Shown: positions 18,962-30,500 of the stretch, piece after piece | Layout: each line of letters starts with the position of its first letter | How positions within the stretch are numbered: the stretch's first letter is position 1 | Assembly: GCA_023055425.1 (NCBI GenBank) | Contig: JALGPY010000010.1 | Coordinates: forward strand, 21,406,363 to 21,470,362 | DNA length: 64,000 nt | From: Linanthus parryae | Taxonomy: Eukaryota > Streptophyta > Magnoliopsida > Ericales > Polemoniaceae | Direction: 5' to 3' | Translations under genes and position numbers: made by a program | The notes under the pieces: model-generated | Told to the model about the DNA's origin: nothing | What the model saw: only the letters and a program-made list of their open reading frames with translations | The model's database searches: none

Positions 18962-19752
18962 ATTTTGTTTGGAGTTTTGGTCGAAACAGGAACAAACTGT
19001 TTACCACCATTATCATAAGATTTTGTGAGAAAAAAACCCTATTAGTTGTAATAGTATGCAACAAAAATATGCCTCCAAGATTGTTACACTAAACTCACGT
19101 GGCATACGCGCATAGTTTAACGTCATAATATTAAGGGTTCAGATTGTGGCTCCTTCTCGCCTCCTTCGATGTAAACTGTATGATGATAATTTTGAATTGA
19201 TTCAGAAGAAAAAGATACTAATCAATAAGTCTTTTCATATAGTCGCACATGGGTTGCTTCGATCATTAGGGTTCATACACCAGCCTCCTGCTCGTCTCCT
19301 TAGATATCGAAAATTTATATGTTGAACACCTAAATAGGAGAATTAGAACTAAAATATAATGTTGATGGGATAACCTGTTTATGCTAGAAACAAATTTCCA
19401 CATGGCTGCAGAATACAACATTCAATCCCATTCGGATGAGATTGAAATTGTTTCTCTAATGTTTTTGATCATATAATAATTTAGTGAACAAGCCTAACTG
19501 GTTTACTCAACTCGCAAACTGGCCTATACAACAAGAAAGAATATGACAAAGTTCGACAAGAAGACAGGATGAAATACATGAGGAAACTCAAGAATGCCAT
19601 AGTGAATCAGAAATTTCATAACACCCTTCAAAACCAGAAGGCAAATAATTTTCAAGTTCATATTGCAACAGAGCAAAGGTATCTCTAGTTTATCTTCATA
19701 CATACGCTGTAGACTATAACTTACTAATAAAAAGTCCAAAAGTATACCATAA
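18962..19752. other. Intergenic region downstream of the NAC gene
   Basis: Includes the presumed 3' untranslated region of the NAC gene (up to a few hundred bases left of 19753). Nothing else was recognised. Confidence 0.5.
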
Positions 19753-20619
19753 TCATATAGGGTTTCTATCACAGTAAGTGTACTCAGAGTAAGGATCATA
19801 CGAGGCGGCAACGTCATGCATATATTCTTCTCTGTTAGTATATGTGTTCTGGCTCCAACACGCATTTTGTTGAAGATCTTGGTCATAAACTGCATAAGAA
19901 CTGCTACAACCAGCACCTTCATGAATAATGTATTGTACAGGCCCCATCCCCTGGTAAGAGGCTAATGGTATGGTAGAGGCCGGCAGTGTTGAACAAGAAT
20001 CATCTGGTGTCTGAGGACACAAGGTCTGGAGGTCCGCGGTTTCAGTTTCTTGCTTTACTTGGTCTGGAGCTCTCTTCTTCCCAAGTCTATCAGACACGTG
20101 CTTGGTGGATTTTGTATCATCTCTTTTGATTTTGCACAAGACGATATCGCTACTTCCACTAATCCCGGTAAGGCTGAACTCCTCCATGTACCAGCACCCT
20201 CTTACACTCCTGCAATCGAAGGACTCATCGTTAACTTCAAACAAAAAGTTCTTCTTCACACCAATAAGACTGTTGTTGTCGTCAAAGATGCTCTGCGCCT
20301 TGGCCTCGCCATGCCAAGTCCCCACGCCCGCCCTCCTTGAAACCCTCGTCTCGCCCGCTTTCTTTAGCGTGGTGAACACATAAAGAGTGCTGTACGTCTT
20401 GTGTTTCATTGTCTTGTCAACCCACGTAGACTTTGTGTGGACTTGCCACGGGTCTTGGCTTGTGAAGTTCAACCAGGGTGATGTTGCATAGGGATTGCGA
20501 TTTATGAAGATACCATCACACGGTAGGGGTCGTTTCAACGCTTGGTTGAGAAGAAAGTTATTGACCAACTCATCGTCGGTTGGCAAGAAGTGGAGGCCGG
20601 GGATGTTTCTCACGGCCAT
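19753..20619 (-). CDS. NAC-domain transcription factor, divergent and intronless
   Basis: A 288-residue protein in a single exon. The NAC DNA-binding domain spans about residues 6-165: PGLHFLPTDDELV (subdomain A; the usual form is PGFRFHPTDEELV), DPWQVH, LYVFTTLK in place of the usual WYFFT, GTWHGEAKAQ, LIGVKKNFLFEV, WYMEEFSL (143-150) and VLCKI (160-164). The C-terminal half (residues 166-288) is Ser/Thr/Tyr/Gln-rich, as in NAC activation regions, with no membrane segment. NAC proteins bind DNA as dimers in the nucleus and regulate development or stress responses. Canonical NAC genes usually have two introns in the domain; this gene has none, and its domain is divergent at several consensus positions. 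It could be a lineage-specific expressed member or a retrocopy. No stop or frameshift was seen. Confidence 0.88.
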   Translation of the reverse strand: MAVRNIPGLHFLPTDDELVNNFLLNQALKRPLPCDGIFINRNPYATSPWLNFTSQDPWQVHTKSTWVDKTMKHKTYSTLYVFTTLKKAGETRVSRRAGVGTWHGEAKAQSIFDDNNSLIGVKKNFLFEVNDESFDCRSVRGCWYMEEFSLTGISGSSDIVLCKIKRDDTKSTKHVSDRLGKKRAPDQVKQETETADLQTLCPQTPDDSCSTLPASTIPLASYQGMGPVQYIIHEGAGCSSSYAVYDQDLQQNACWSQNTYTNREEYMHDVAASYDPYSEYTYCDRNPI

Positions 20620-20708
20620 GGGTGATCAATCTCAGAATAGAAAACTTTGTAATGGGAAAGGTTTTAGTTCTTTATGCGCTACGAGATCAAATAGTGAGTT
20701 ACACTGGG

Positions 20709-20717
20709 TTTTTATAG
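20709..20717 (-). promoter_or_regulatory. TATA box of the NAC gene
   Basis: On the minus strand CTATAAAAA lies about 90 bases upstream of the ATG, giving an expected transcription start near 20680 and a leader of about 60 bases. Confidence 0.65.
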
Positions 20718-20729
20718 ACATGGACTACT

Positions 20730-22454
20730 AATAATCCTAACCGTTGGAGGTTAGGAAATTAATCAGAGATCCTTTTGGTTTCAGATGGATAAGAAGTAGG
20801 GTTCCAGTAATTACTAGTTTAGCCACTAATATTGTAGTTCTCCACGTGCACTATTTACAAACTTGTGACGGGCCAGTGTTATTCTAGATGACAGTGGCAC
20901 GAGTGTGGTAAAAAGTAACCGCCATCATAAAAACATGTAGAAAGACCCGGAGGCGGTTTGCGTCATTTAACCCTACCTTTTCGTATTATCATTTCACTGA
21001 AAAGGAGTCCAATGATTATTTCTCTTTAGGACAACTAAACTTCATAAACAACATTTGATTTTCTCCACAAAAAAAAAAAAAAAAAATGAAATGGGTCTAG
21101 TTTTACAGAGATGGGTCTAGTTTTCGACATCTCAATATGTATTTATAACTGTTATATACCTTTTTTCTATCTCAATATACAATAAATTTTGTGCAGGGTT
21201 ATTTTATACACACCCTATTTTTAGTGACACGAAATTTACTAAGTAGAGTATAAAAATTACAATTTAACACTAGACATTCTTTGGATTTGCACTCTTTTCT
21301 TCATGCTTTGTCTTTTTTTTTTTTTTATTATTTTTTTGGGTAATTTAAAGGAATACCAACTTATATGCCATACATTTTCATATGAAGTATGCGTATTTTG
21401 GTGCATAATTCTGAGTAATTCCTTTGAAAGTATGCTACCAACATCATAACACGAAGCTCAAGTTGTAAGTGTGCATAAAGTTTACTTCGTGGGCTTGAAC
21501 TTTTAAGGTTCAGATTATATATCTGTATTTGTCTAATTCGATGAAGAAAAATTATATGAAATTTTTGATTTGATCGAAAAAAATAAAGACCTACCACCAC
21601 ACAGTAGCATATGCAATCGCCCATGCATGGGTTGCTTCTGACATAGAGTGTGAACGAGAAAATTTTCATTTAAGCAAAATTAGGTACAATAAATCTTATT
21701 TGTAGGTTGTGCAATAATTAAAAACAACGACCTAGCTAGCTCATAAACTTGTACACGACAATGAAGTGACCAATATAATTTATCTATCCTATGCTTAATT
21801 GTTGATTGCATACCGCTTGATAAAATTGGAAGCGGAAGCGAATAGTTGTGTATTCAACATGTGTAAAGCGATGTACAAAGGATCCTATTTATATAAACTA
21901 TACAATGAATAATATGTATGCTTAAGCAATGTGGGACATATATCATAACACTGCTAACATGTCATAATGGGCTGAATGCAAACCTTCCTTCCCCCTTTTC
22001 TCTCTTCAGAAATTAACTTATGGCAACCCACATTTGTAACTTCGCTAACTTATAGAAACCGAGAAAAAGTTTATGTTAGTCCCGTTAAGATTAGTTCAGA
22101 AGTATGTCTGACCTTTTAAGGACGAAATAATCACCTTCATGTTAATAAGAAAATTGTGACTATGACCCCATCTCAACCATTGCTACGTACCATCGCTACT
22201 ACTAAAAGCCATATCCGCTACAACTAGCACCAATCACCACTGCAACTCCGTCCAGTCGCATATTCCGACCACCATGAAACCAGAACAACACCATAAATGT
22301 TTCCTAAAAACTTCAAGAAACACATAAATAACCACAAATTCAAGTCAAAGTCGACCAATTTACTTCGCTGCCACCACAATTAGAACCAAAACATCGGCCC
22401 CAAACGCAATCACCAATTCACCTCACTGGATTTTTTCCTTTCTTCACGTTCTTT
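20730..22454. other. Intergenic region upstream of the NAC gene
   Basis: AT-rich. It contains an A18 run at 21069-21086 followed by a short direct duplication of GATGGGTCTAGTTTT, and a T-rich stretch at 21311-21337. A frame of 102 codons on the minus strand (21361-21669) has no recognisable similarity. A TATTTATATAAACTA motif at about 21887 could be a TATA box of an unrecognised transcript or old LTR. Confidence 0.45.
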
Positions 22455-22789
22455 TGTTGAGAAGTCTCACCAAAAAAATAAATAAGATGATGATATATTT
22501 CAGCTCATATTCATTATATTAGGCCTCTAAATCAAGCTTAAGCTTTCTTTTCTTTCCTTGTTCAGCCGACGTTATAAGGGCCTTGTTTTTAACCCTATTT
22601 CGGGTGTAACCCTAGGAAAGCTTCCATTCGTTGGATTAGCCGTACATGCGACCGTTGATGTGCTCACTATTTATTCTCTCTTCGTCTCTATCTGGAACGA
22701 TGGTGCACATAATACAATTTATCTTCGTTTTTCTCTTTCATCTTCGTTTTTCTATGCACTTCTTCTCAAGAAATCTAAGTATTCTTTCA
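22455..22789 (+). repeat. Copia LTR (element G), 5' copy
   Basis: 335 bp from TGTTGAGAAGTC to TTCTTTCA, directly followed by an initiator-tRNA-Met primer site. TG...CA ends and the PBS identify it as the 5' LTR of a Ty1/copia element. The rest of the element is missing after about 22920. Confidence 0.7.
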
Positions 22790-22801
22790 TGGTATCAGAG
22801 C
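22790..22801 (+). promoter_or_regulatory. Primer binding site of copia element G
   Basis: TGGTATCAGAGC, complementary to the 3' end of initiator tRNA-Met, the usual primer of plant copia elements. It abuts the LTR. Confidence 0.85.
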
Positions 22802-22805
22802 ATTG

Positions 22806-22920
22806 ATGGCTCTTACCACCACAACCACGGCTTCACCTTTGTTATATATGCTTTCTAATATAGACAACCTCTTACTTTGTAAATTAGATGTCTCAAATTT
22901 TGTGCTCTGGAAGCATCCTA
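22806..22920 (+). pseudogene. gag: Truncated gag of copia element G
   Basis: Starts MALTTTTTASPLL and reaches SNFVLWK, the typical start of a copia gag (a Thr-rich N-terminus, then a Trp-containing motif). The sequence changes character at about 22920, where element H begins. The junction is approximate. Confidence 0.6.
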
Positions 22921-23472
22921 GCCATCAGTGTCCCTTGCATCTCTAGGACAGCTGGTAGCCAGTGAGTTTCATCCAAACCATCTTGTGATGGGGTCCATAG
23001 AGGCTCAATTAAGGGCTCAATGTCATGTGAAAACGGCTCCTACTGTGGCTCTGGTGTATCCAAGGACATCCGCGTGATGCGCGCTTGGATCTCCCCCATA
23101 ATACTATGCAATTCTGCCATGCTCGCTGATGAGTCCTGTTGGTGGTGTTGAAGCTGTGATGGATCGAATATGCATGCGTCTTCATACTTATGATCCTTCT
23201 TGCATTTGTAGAACCAAATCATTGAGCATGTGTCATCATTGTGCCAAACTCTGCATTTAGCACAGTAGTAGGGGTAATCAAAGGTCCCCACATAATCCTC
23301 GTCGCTCCACATGCTCATTACATCTCTTGCTTCCTGCGTTCTTGTGAAAACAAACTCACAAGATACCGTGAAGCATAGAGATAGAAACAAAATAAAACAA
23401 AAATAAAAGTAATCTAAACTAACTCCTAAATAAGTAATCTACTGTTGTCCCTCGGAAACGGCGCCAAAAACA
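22921..23472 (-). mobile_element. Element H: internal fragment, minus strand
   Basis: Remnant of an LTR element whose 5' LTR begins at 23473. The minus strand reads LTR end, TGTTTT, then PBS TGGCGCCGTTTCCGAGG. A minus-strand frame at 23040-23390 encodes 116 residues with a Cys/His-rich stretch (YCAKCRVWHNDDTC ... CKKDHKYEDAC), and after a TAG the same frame stays open for about 50 more codons. I do not recognise a standard gag. Elements with a tRNA-Asp-like PBS but without pol include large non-autonomous (LARD-type) families. The left end is lost at the junction with element G. Confidence 0.55.
23450..23466 (-). promoter_or_regulatory. Primer binding site of element H
   Basis: On the minus strand TGGCGCCGTTTCCGAGG, six bases from the LTR end. 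TGGCGCC-type sites are used by Ty3/gypsy and LARD elements and resemble the tRNA-Asp complement. Confidence 0.7.
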
Positions 23473-24503
23473 TGACACGCTTTCTTACGTGTTACCGCAA
23501 GTGCACGGTTCAAGTAATATAGGGTAATATTTCAAGCACAGAGATTATTCAATTGGATATTAGATTACAGTACGGTACAAGGAAGAAAAAATTGTGATTT
23601 AAGCATTTGTCACCCTCAAACAGGTGACTGAAATCGAATAAACAACTAAACTAATATTTTTGGAGTTTTAATTAACTAAACAAATATGGAGAAACTAGCC
23701 AATCTCTAAATCACCTAGGGCTGTAGACGATTTCCGGATTAGCTACGTAACACGGTAATCCTATTCTAGTTAAGTCGGGTAATGGTACTGACAATCTCCT
23801 ATCGGTCTCATGTCGTTCTACGTCACGGTTTACTTGGTGTTCTGTCGGTCCACCGACATCTACCGATCCGTTCTAGTAGGCTAACGACAGTGCATGGAAT
23901 TATGTCCTCTCAGACCACCACCTCACGAACACCTCAATATCTCCTACCGAATCTACCCACTGAGGCCAATCCTACACACTTCTCTTCTCAGTCTGAGTGA
24001 TGAAGGATTGTTGTTCATATCTCATCACAACTAGGTCTAAGTCGCGCTCACGCACTCGCTAGCTAATTAACAAGTCTGGTTAATTACTCCATTCTTGCTA
24101 AGGCATTTAGCTTAGCATATGAACAATAACTAGAACAAAGACTAACATTAAGCAAGATTACAATCTAGGAAGAACACATAATTCCGTTAAATATCAATTC
24201 CAATCTTAGTTGTGCCAATAGACTACACTCATTAACAAGTTCATGAAATTAAACTTCATCCAATAGATCAAAATCCAAAAGCATGAGACTGGTCTAAAAT
24301 CCAGAAAACATTGTCTCCATAAACCCTAGGATCTCTAGAGAATCCTAGCAAAATGTCTAACTACTACTTGAAATCATAGCAACAAAACAAAGTTTCTCCA
24401 TAGAAGTGATTAGAAGGGGGAAGAAGAGATCAAACGTTTAATCGAAGCTTCATCGTCGTCCCCTTTGTCCTCCTCCTTTTCCTCCGTATGCGTGACTGGT
24501 GTA
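23473..24503 (-). repeat. 5' LTR of element H, first part
   Basis: Starts TGACACGC on the plus strand, next to the PBS. It contains ACCGCAAGTGCACGG, a motif I associate with LTR ends of plant gypsy/LARD elements. It is interrupted at 24503 by element E1 and resumes at 44319. The last five bases (24499-24503, GTGTA) are the target duplication of E1. Confidence 0.65.
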
Positions 24504-25799
24504 TGTAAGTTCACAGGTTTCATAGGCTTGAAATAGCATCAAGGCCTTGAAACAGTTCTCAAAGCCTTGAATCACAAGTTTCACAGGCTTGAGCTATTTC
24601 AAGGCCTTGAAACAGCATTCAAACCCTTGAAACTGTCTGGCCTATATGCATATTCTAAGGGGGAGCTCTTCTGAGTTCTTCTGATCTTATTCTAACTCCC
24701 TCACCCCTATATTTGATCTGTTATCACTTTATGATTAAAAACAAAAGCTTTTGATTCACAAAACCTCATTTTTTAACCTGTTTGACTTAGTTTTGCAGGG
24801 AAGTTTTATTTCCTAGTTTGCAGGATTGGTTTCCTAACCTGGCTTTTGCAGGAAAGGAAACATTGAGAGAATGTGATTTTCTGATCAATCAGACACTCTT
24901 GACAGCTTCTCAATTTGTTTAAAGACAAGATCGGAGCAATATCTTTGAATATTATGATCAACTATCCGTTGGAGAAGCCTGTTAAAAGAGTCAAAGTTGT
25001 TTCCTACAAAACATGAAGTTTGTTGCTGAAAATCAGGGAAGATTTGCGGAGTATCTGAGCTGTATAAATAGAGCTCATTTTGAAGAAACAAGAACTACAC
25101 TCAATGGGCAAAAGGAGAGACACATTTCAAGATTGACATGCATCAAAGAAGCATATCATTCTCACGATCCAACTCACAGAATATGACTGCATTATTCACT
25201 GTAGTTTTTACACTTCCAGTGTTCCTTTGACTTGTACTCAATTTGTTTATCTTTCTCATACTACTTATAGCTCTTATTCTCTAGGATTGTTCAAAGAGAA
25301 CAATAGGGAATTATTAGTTAATAAGTTAGCTAGATTAGGAACTAGATAGGTTAGAGAGAACCACAAGCTGTAAAAGAGTAAGTCGTATCTCTGTTCTTGA
25401 AATCTAGGGCTTAGCTTTTGATTAATAAGAATTGTGTTGAAAATCCTGCAGGGAGGAGACCCCTGAGGTAGAGATGTAGGTCCAAGTGGACTGAACTCTG
25501 TAACTCATGTGTCTCTTTCATATATAATTTCATTCTCATACTTGTTTTATACAGCATTCAAACTAGTTAGTTTTCAAGGGTTTGAAACTATTTTCAAGGC
25601 CTTGAAAAATAATTTCCTGTTTTCACTTAAACTGTACTTCTCTTCAAAGGCTTGAAACTGTATTCAAGGCCTTGAAATTCATTATTCTTCACAGAAAACT
25701 CTTATCTTTGCAAGTTTTACAAAAAGTTAGCATACCTATTCAGCCCCCCCCCCTTCTAGATTATCTATACTGCACTTCTACCTCCTTAATCCCCTTTCA
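24504..25799 (+). repeat. 5' LTR of E1
   Basis: 1296 bp from TGTAAGTTCACAGG to CCCCTTTCA. It is packed with CAAGGCCTTGA-type palindromes near both ends (24540, 24597-24612, 25591-25608, about 25660) and a TATA-like GTATAAATAGAGC at about 25062. A run of Cs at about 25743-25753 precedes the 3' end, as in the other copies. Confidence 0.88.
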
Positions 25800-25800
25800 A

Positions 25801-25813
25801 TTGGTATCAGAGC
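25801..25813 (+). promoter_or_regulatory. Primer binding site of E1
   Basis: TTGGTATCAGAGC, complementary to initiator tRNA-Met, one base from the LTR end. Confidence 0.9.
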
Positions 25814-25843
25814 TTGTATCACTGATTTAACCATTTGCTGACC

Positions 25844-27286
25844 ATGAGTACTGCAGGTGATGGTGGTTTCTCATAGGGAAGAGCTGCTAACAACCTCCTC
25901 TATTTTGTGGAGATAATTTTGCTGACTGGAAAGCCTTGATGAAAATGCTCATCATTGACCAAGACATAGAGCTATGGACCATTATTCAGAATGGACCTCA
26001 CACTTTCTACACAGAGAAAGATGGGATTAAAACTCCCAAATCTGAAGACTCACATTCTTCATCTTAATTAGAACAATTCTCTAAGAATTTCAAAGCTATT
26101 AACATCTTGTATTGTGCTTTCAGTACAGATGAATTCAACAGGATTTCAGGCTGTAAGAATGCCAAGGAGATCAGGGATGAGCTTGTGGTGACATTTGAAG
26201 GAACCAGTCAAGTCAAGCAAACAAAGATCAACATCTATCTTAGGCAATATGAGCTATTCCAAATGAATGAAGATGAGTCAATCAGAGATATATTCAAGGG
26301 GTTCAAAGACATTGTCAATAACCTTGATTAACTGGGAAAGTATATTTCCAATGAAGAAAATGTGAGGAAAATTCTGAGAAGTATACCAAAGGAAAAATGG
26401 GAACCAAAGACTACAGCTATTGAGGAAGCTTAAGATCTCTCATCACGCCATCTTGATGACCTATAAGGGAAGCTTCTGATACATGAAATATCCATTAATG
26501 AAGCTGATGGAGAGCTACCAGAAAGTGTCAAGGACTTCGCACTCAAGGCCAAAGAGAATGAGAAAGTCCAAAGCCTTGAAACTGAATATAATGATAAAGA
26601 TCCATTTTCTTTGATTTCCAAATTCTTGACCAAAATCCTCAAGATGAAGAAAAACTTTGTAAACAAAGACTTCAAAAGAGAAAGACGCAGATCATCCAGT
26701 AGCAAGGACTACAAAGGTAAGTCTTCTTCACAGAATAATAAATCAAAATTCATGAATTGCTTTGAGGGTGGTGATGCAGGACACTTGATTAGAGACTGTC
26801 CGTACAAGAAAATCAAGAACTTCCAGAAGAAAGATCATGACAGAAGAAAGAAAGCTATGATAGCTTCATGGAGTGATACAGATACCTCGAATGACTTTGA
26901 ATCTGAAGAAGAACATGCCAATCTATGATTCATGGCCAAGCATGATGAAAGTTCTGAAAAGAACATTGAGGTAATGGTAAACTGTTTGATTTCAAAACCA
27001 AAATAAGCCCTCCTAGGTTATCTTAGAACAATGCTTTTAAATGAAGAGGACTATCCGAAAGAGATTAGAGTTTTGAATGAAAAACTTCATGAGCAAGCAA
27101 AATAGAATTTATATCTTGTTTGTCTGAATCAGAATCTTGAAACCTCTCAGAAGAAAGCTGACAGTGATTTCAAGGCCTTGAAAACCAGTTTCAAAGCCTT
27201 GAAAACACAAGTCAATGAAGTAGTCACTGAGAACTCTCTACTGAGTGATAGCCTTGTTAATATGAGACATCAAGTTGATGAATTAG
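25844..27286 (+). pseudogene. gag: gag of E1, first part
   Basis: Starts MSTAGDGGFS, as in E2 and E4, followed at once by a stop and frameshifts. Recognisable pieces are the UBN2-like region at 26107-26331 (TDEFNRISGCKNAKEI ... IYLRQYELFQMN) and a region at 26611-26928 with a zinc knuckle whose second Cys is changed to Gly (CFEGGDAGHLIRDC). Interrupted by E2 after ATTAG at 27282-27286; gag resumes at 37395. Confidence 0.8.
27282..27286. repeat. Left target duplication of E2
   Basis: ATTAG, repeated at 37390-37394. Uninterrupted E2 gag shows the same coding context (GATGAATTAGATAAAC at 30077), which proves the insertion point. Confidence 0.95.
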
Positions 27287-28590
27287 TGTAGGGTAACAGG
27301 TTTCATGGACTTGAATTACTTAGGAATTTCAAGGCCTTGAACAAGTTTTCAAAGCCTTGAATTAGGTTTCACAGGCTTGAAATAGCAGAGAGCTATTTCA
27401 AGGCCTTGAACCAGGAATCAAAGCCTTGAACTGTCTGACCTTCCTATATGTTCTGAGGGGGAGTTTTTCTAAACTCTTTTTGATTTAATACCATCCCTCT
27501 CACCCCTGTAATTAATGTGTTTTTATTTGATAATTAAATACAAAATGTTTTTATATATCTTACATGTTTTAGTCTATTGTTTTGACTCAGTTTTATAAGG
27601 AAATTTTACTTCCAATATTTGCAGGATTTGTTTTCTTATCTGACTTTAGCAGGAAGGAAACTACTTAGTGAAGAGTATCCTGTGATCAATCAGATGTTCT
27701 TAACAGTTTCTCAATTTGTTTAAAGACAAGGTCACAGCAAAATCTCTTAATATTGTGATCAACTATCCGTTGGAGAAGGCTGTTGAAGATAGTCAAAGCT
27801 CTTGCCTAAAATACAGGAAGTTGTTGCTGAAAATCTGGGAAGATTTGTAGAGTTTCAAATTGTATAAATAGAGCCCAATTTGAAGCATCAAGATACAAAA
27901 CTGAACGGGCTAAAAGAGAGACACAATTATGGATTGACAAGCATCAAAGAAGTTCATCACTCTCACAATCCAACAAACTGAAGTTCACTGCTTTCTTCAC
28001 TGCAGTTTTCTACTCTAGTGTTCTTCTGTATTGTACTTCATTGGTAGATCATTTCTGTAATACTTCTATATATCATTCTCAAGGATTGTTCAAAGTGAAC
28101 AATAGAGAATTCTTAGTTAATCAGTTAGCTATAGCAGGTACTAGATAGGTTAGGGAGAACCACAACTGTAATAGATTAAGGCAATTCTCTGTGATAGAGA
28201 TCTAGGGCTTAGCTTTTGATTAATAAGAATTGAGTTGATAATCCTGCAAGGAGAAGATCACTAAGGTAGAGACGTAGGTACAAGTGGACTGAACTCTATA
28301 AATCCTTTGTCTCTTGCATTTACAGTTCATTCACATTCATAGTTTTTTACATCACTTAAACTTGTTTGATTTTCAAGGGTTTGAAACTATTTTCAAGGCC
28401 TTGACTTGTTTGTTTTATTGCAAACTGTATTTCATTCCAAAGCTTGAATTTGTGTTCAAGGCCTTGAACTCCTTTGCACTAAAACTAAAACGATTTTCCT
28501 CCTCTAGTTTTGCAAAAAGTTGGCATACTCTATTCACCCCCCCCTTCTAGAGTATACGTGCTGCATATTTGTCTGCATACTCCGCTTTCA
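27287..28590 (+). repeat. 5' LTR of E2
   Basis: 1304 bp, TGTAGGGTAACAGG to GCTTTCA. Contains CAAGGCCTTGA-type palindromes (about 27330, 27400, 28393, 28457) and a TATA-like TGTATAAATAGAGC at about 27860. Confidence 0.9.
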
Positions 28591-28591
28591 A

Positions 28592-28604
28592 TTCGTATCC
28601 GAGC
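28592..28604 (+). promoter_or_regulatory. Mutated primer binding site of E2
   Basis: TTCGTATCCGAGC, two changes from TTGGTATCAGAGC of E1. The second G of the essential TGG is now C, so priming is probably impaired in this copy. Confidence 0.8.
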
Positions 28605-28640
28605 TTGTATCACTGTATAAGATTTAACCATCTGGTGATC

Positions 28641-30500
28641 ATGAGTACTGCAGGTGATGGTGGTTTCTCACAGGGAAGAGCTTCCAACAGACCTCCTCTA
28701 TTTTGTGGAGACATTTTTGCTCACTGGAAAGCCCTGATGAAGATGTTCGTCATTGATCAGGACATATATTTTTGGACCATTATTCAGAATGGACCTCACA
28801 CTTTCTTTACATAGAAAGATGGGATCAAAACTCCCAAATCTGAAGACTCACTCTCCTCCTCTAAGTTAGAACAATATTTTAAGAATTACAAAGCTATTAA
28901 CATCTTGTAGTGTGCTTTGAATACAGATGAATTCAACAGGATTTCAGGCTGCAAGACTGCCAAAGAAATCTGGTACAAGCTTGTGGTGACATTTGAAGAA
29001 ACTAGTCATGTCAAGCAAACCAAGATCAACATCTATCTCCGGCAATATGAGTTCTTCAAGATGAATGCAGATCAGTCAACCAGAGGGATGTTCAAGAGGT
29101 TCACAGACATTCTCAACAACCTTGATTCTCTGGGAAAATTATTTCCAATGAAGAAAATGTGAGGAAGATACTGAGAAGTCTTCCAAAGGCCAAAATGGAA
29201 CCACAGACAACAGCCATTGAAGAAGCTCAAGATCTCTCATCACTACAACTTGATGACCTACAAGGGTAGCTCATGACACATGAAATATCCATGTTTGAAC
29301 CTGATGGAGAGCTACCTGAAGGTGTCAAAAACTTAGCACTCAAGGCCAAAGAGAATGAGAAAATTCAAAGCCTTAAAACAGAAGATGATGATGATGAAGA
29401 TCCCTTTGCATTGATCTCCAAACCTTGACCATAATTCTCAAGATGAAGAAAAAATTTGGAAATAAAGACTTCAACAGAGCAAGAAACAGACCATCCAGTA
29501 GCAAGGACTATAAAGGTAAGTCATCTTCACAAAATAAATCCAAATTCATGAACTGCTTTGAGTGTGGTGATGCAGGACATTTGATAAGAGACTGTCCACA
29601 GAAGAAAAGCAAGAACTTCCAAAAGATATACTATGACAAGAGAAAGAAAGCCATGATAGCTTCATGGAGTGATTCAGATATCTCAAGTGAATCTTAATCT
29701 GAAGAAGAACATGCCAACCTATGCTTCATGGCCAAGCATGATGAACGTTCTGAGAAGAACATTGAAGTAATGGTAAACTGTCTGATTTCAAAACCAAAAG
29801 ATGCTCTTTCAGATTATCTGAGAACAATGCTTTTAAATGAAGAAGATTATCTGAAAGAGATCAGACTTTTGAAAGAAAAATTTCATGAGCAAGCAAAAGA
29901 GAATTTACAACTTGTTTGTCTAAATCAGAATCTTGAAATATCTCAAAAGAAAATTGACAGTAATTTCAAGGCCTTGAAAACCAGTTTCAAAGCCTTGAAA
30001 ACACAAGTCAAGGAAGAAGTCACTGAGAACTCTTTGATGAGAAACAGCCTTGTTAATCTGAAACATCAGGTTGATGAATTAGATAAACAAAATGCTACTC
30101 TTGCTGAGAAACTTCAAGAATCAGAATTAGTCAAATTCAACCTTGTAGGCTCATAACATAAGTTCAACTTGATTCTTGGAGGAAGTTCAAATTCTGTTCA
30201 TAAAACTGGTATTGAATACAATCTAAATTTTTCCAAAAAACAACAATACCAGATTTGTGAAAGTTGGAAGAAAAACTTCTCCTAAGTGTCATTTTTGCAA
30301 AAAGATTGGTCATATGAAGATGAATTGTCCTTTTAGAAGAAGAGACCCTCACATAATGAGGAACACATTTCCATTTCAATTAAAGGACAAGTCAAACAGA
30401 TTTTGGTTTCTAAAGGGGTAAGACCACCTAACATGGTGAATCCTGAGTATGAGTCGGAATTCAGCACTTGGTCTAATAGTTGGGTAAGGCAGTGATTGGT
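28641..30500 (+). pseudogene. gag: gag of E2
   Basis: Starts MSTAGDGGFSQGRASNRPP (28641). Stops at 28812-28814 and about 28908, plus later frameshifts. The UBN2-like region is at 28917-29162. A zinc knuckle CFECGDAGHLIRDC lies at about 29560 and a second, CHFCKKIGHMKMNC, at about 30291; both have the full CX2CX4HX4C pattern. Between them is a coiled-coil-like region containing FKALKTSFKALKT, encoded by the CAAGGCCTTGAAA palindrome repeats. Gag packages the element RNA. Confidence 0.85.

Noticed and set aside
21361..21669. 102-codon minus-strand frame upstream of the NAC gene
   Set aside because: AT-rich, no recognisable motif, no promoter or splice support.
25801..25813. TGGTATCAGAGC as part of a tRNA gene
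   Set aside because: It is the complement of a tRNA 3' end next to an LTR (primer site). No cloverleaf surrounds it here or at 22790, 28592 and 53490.
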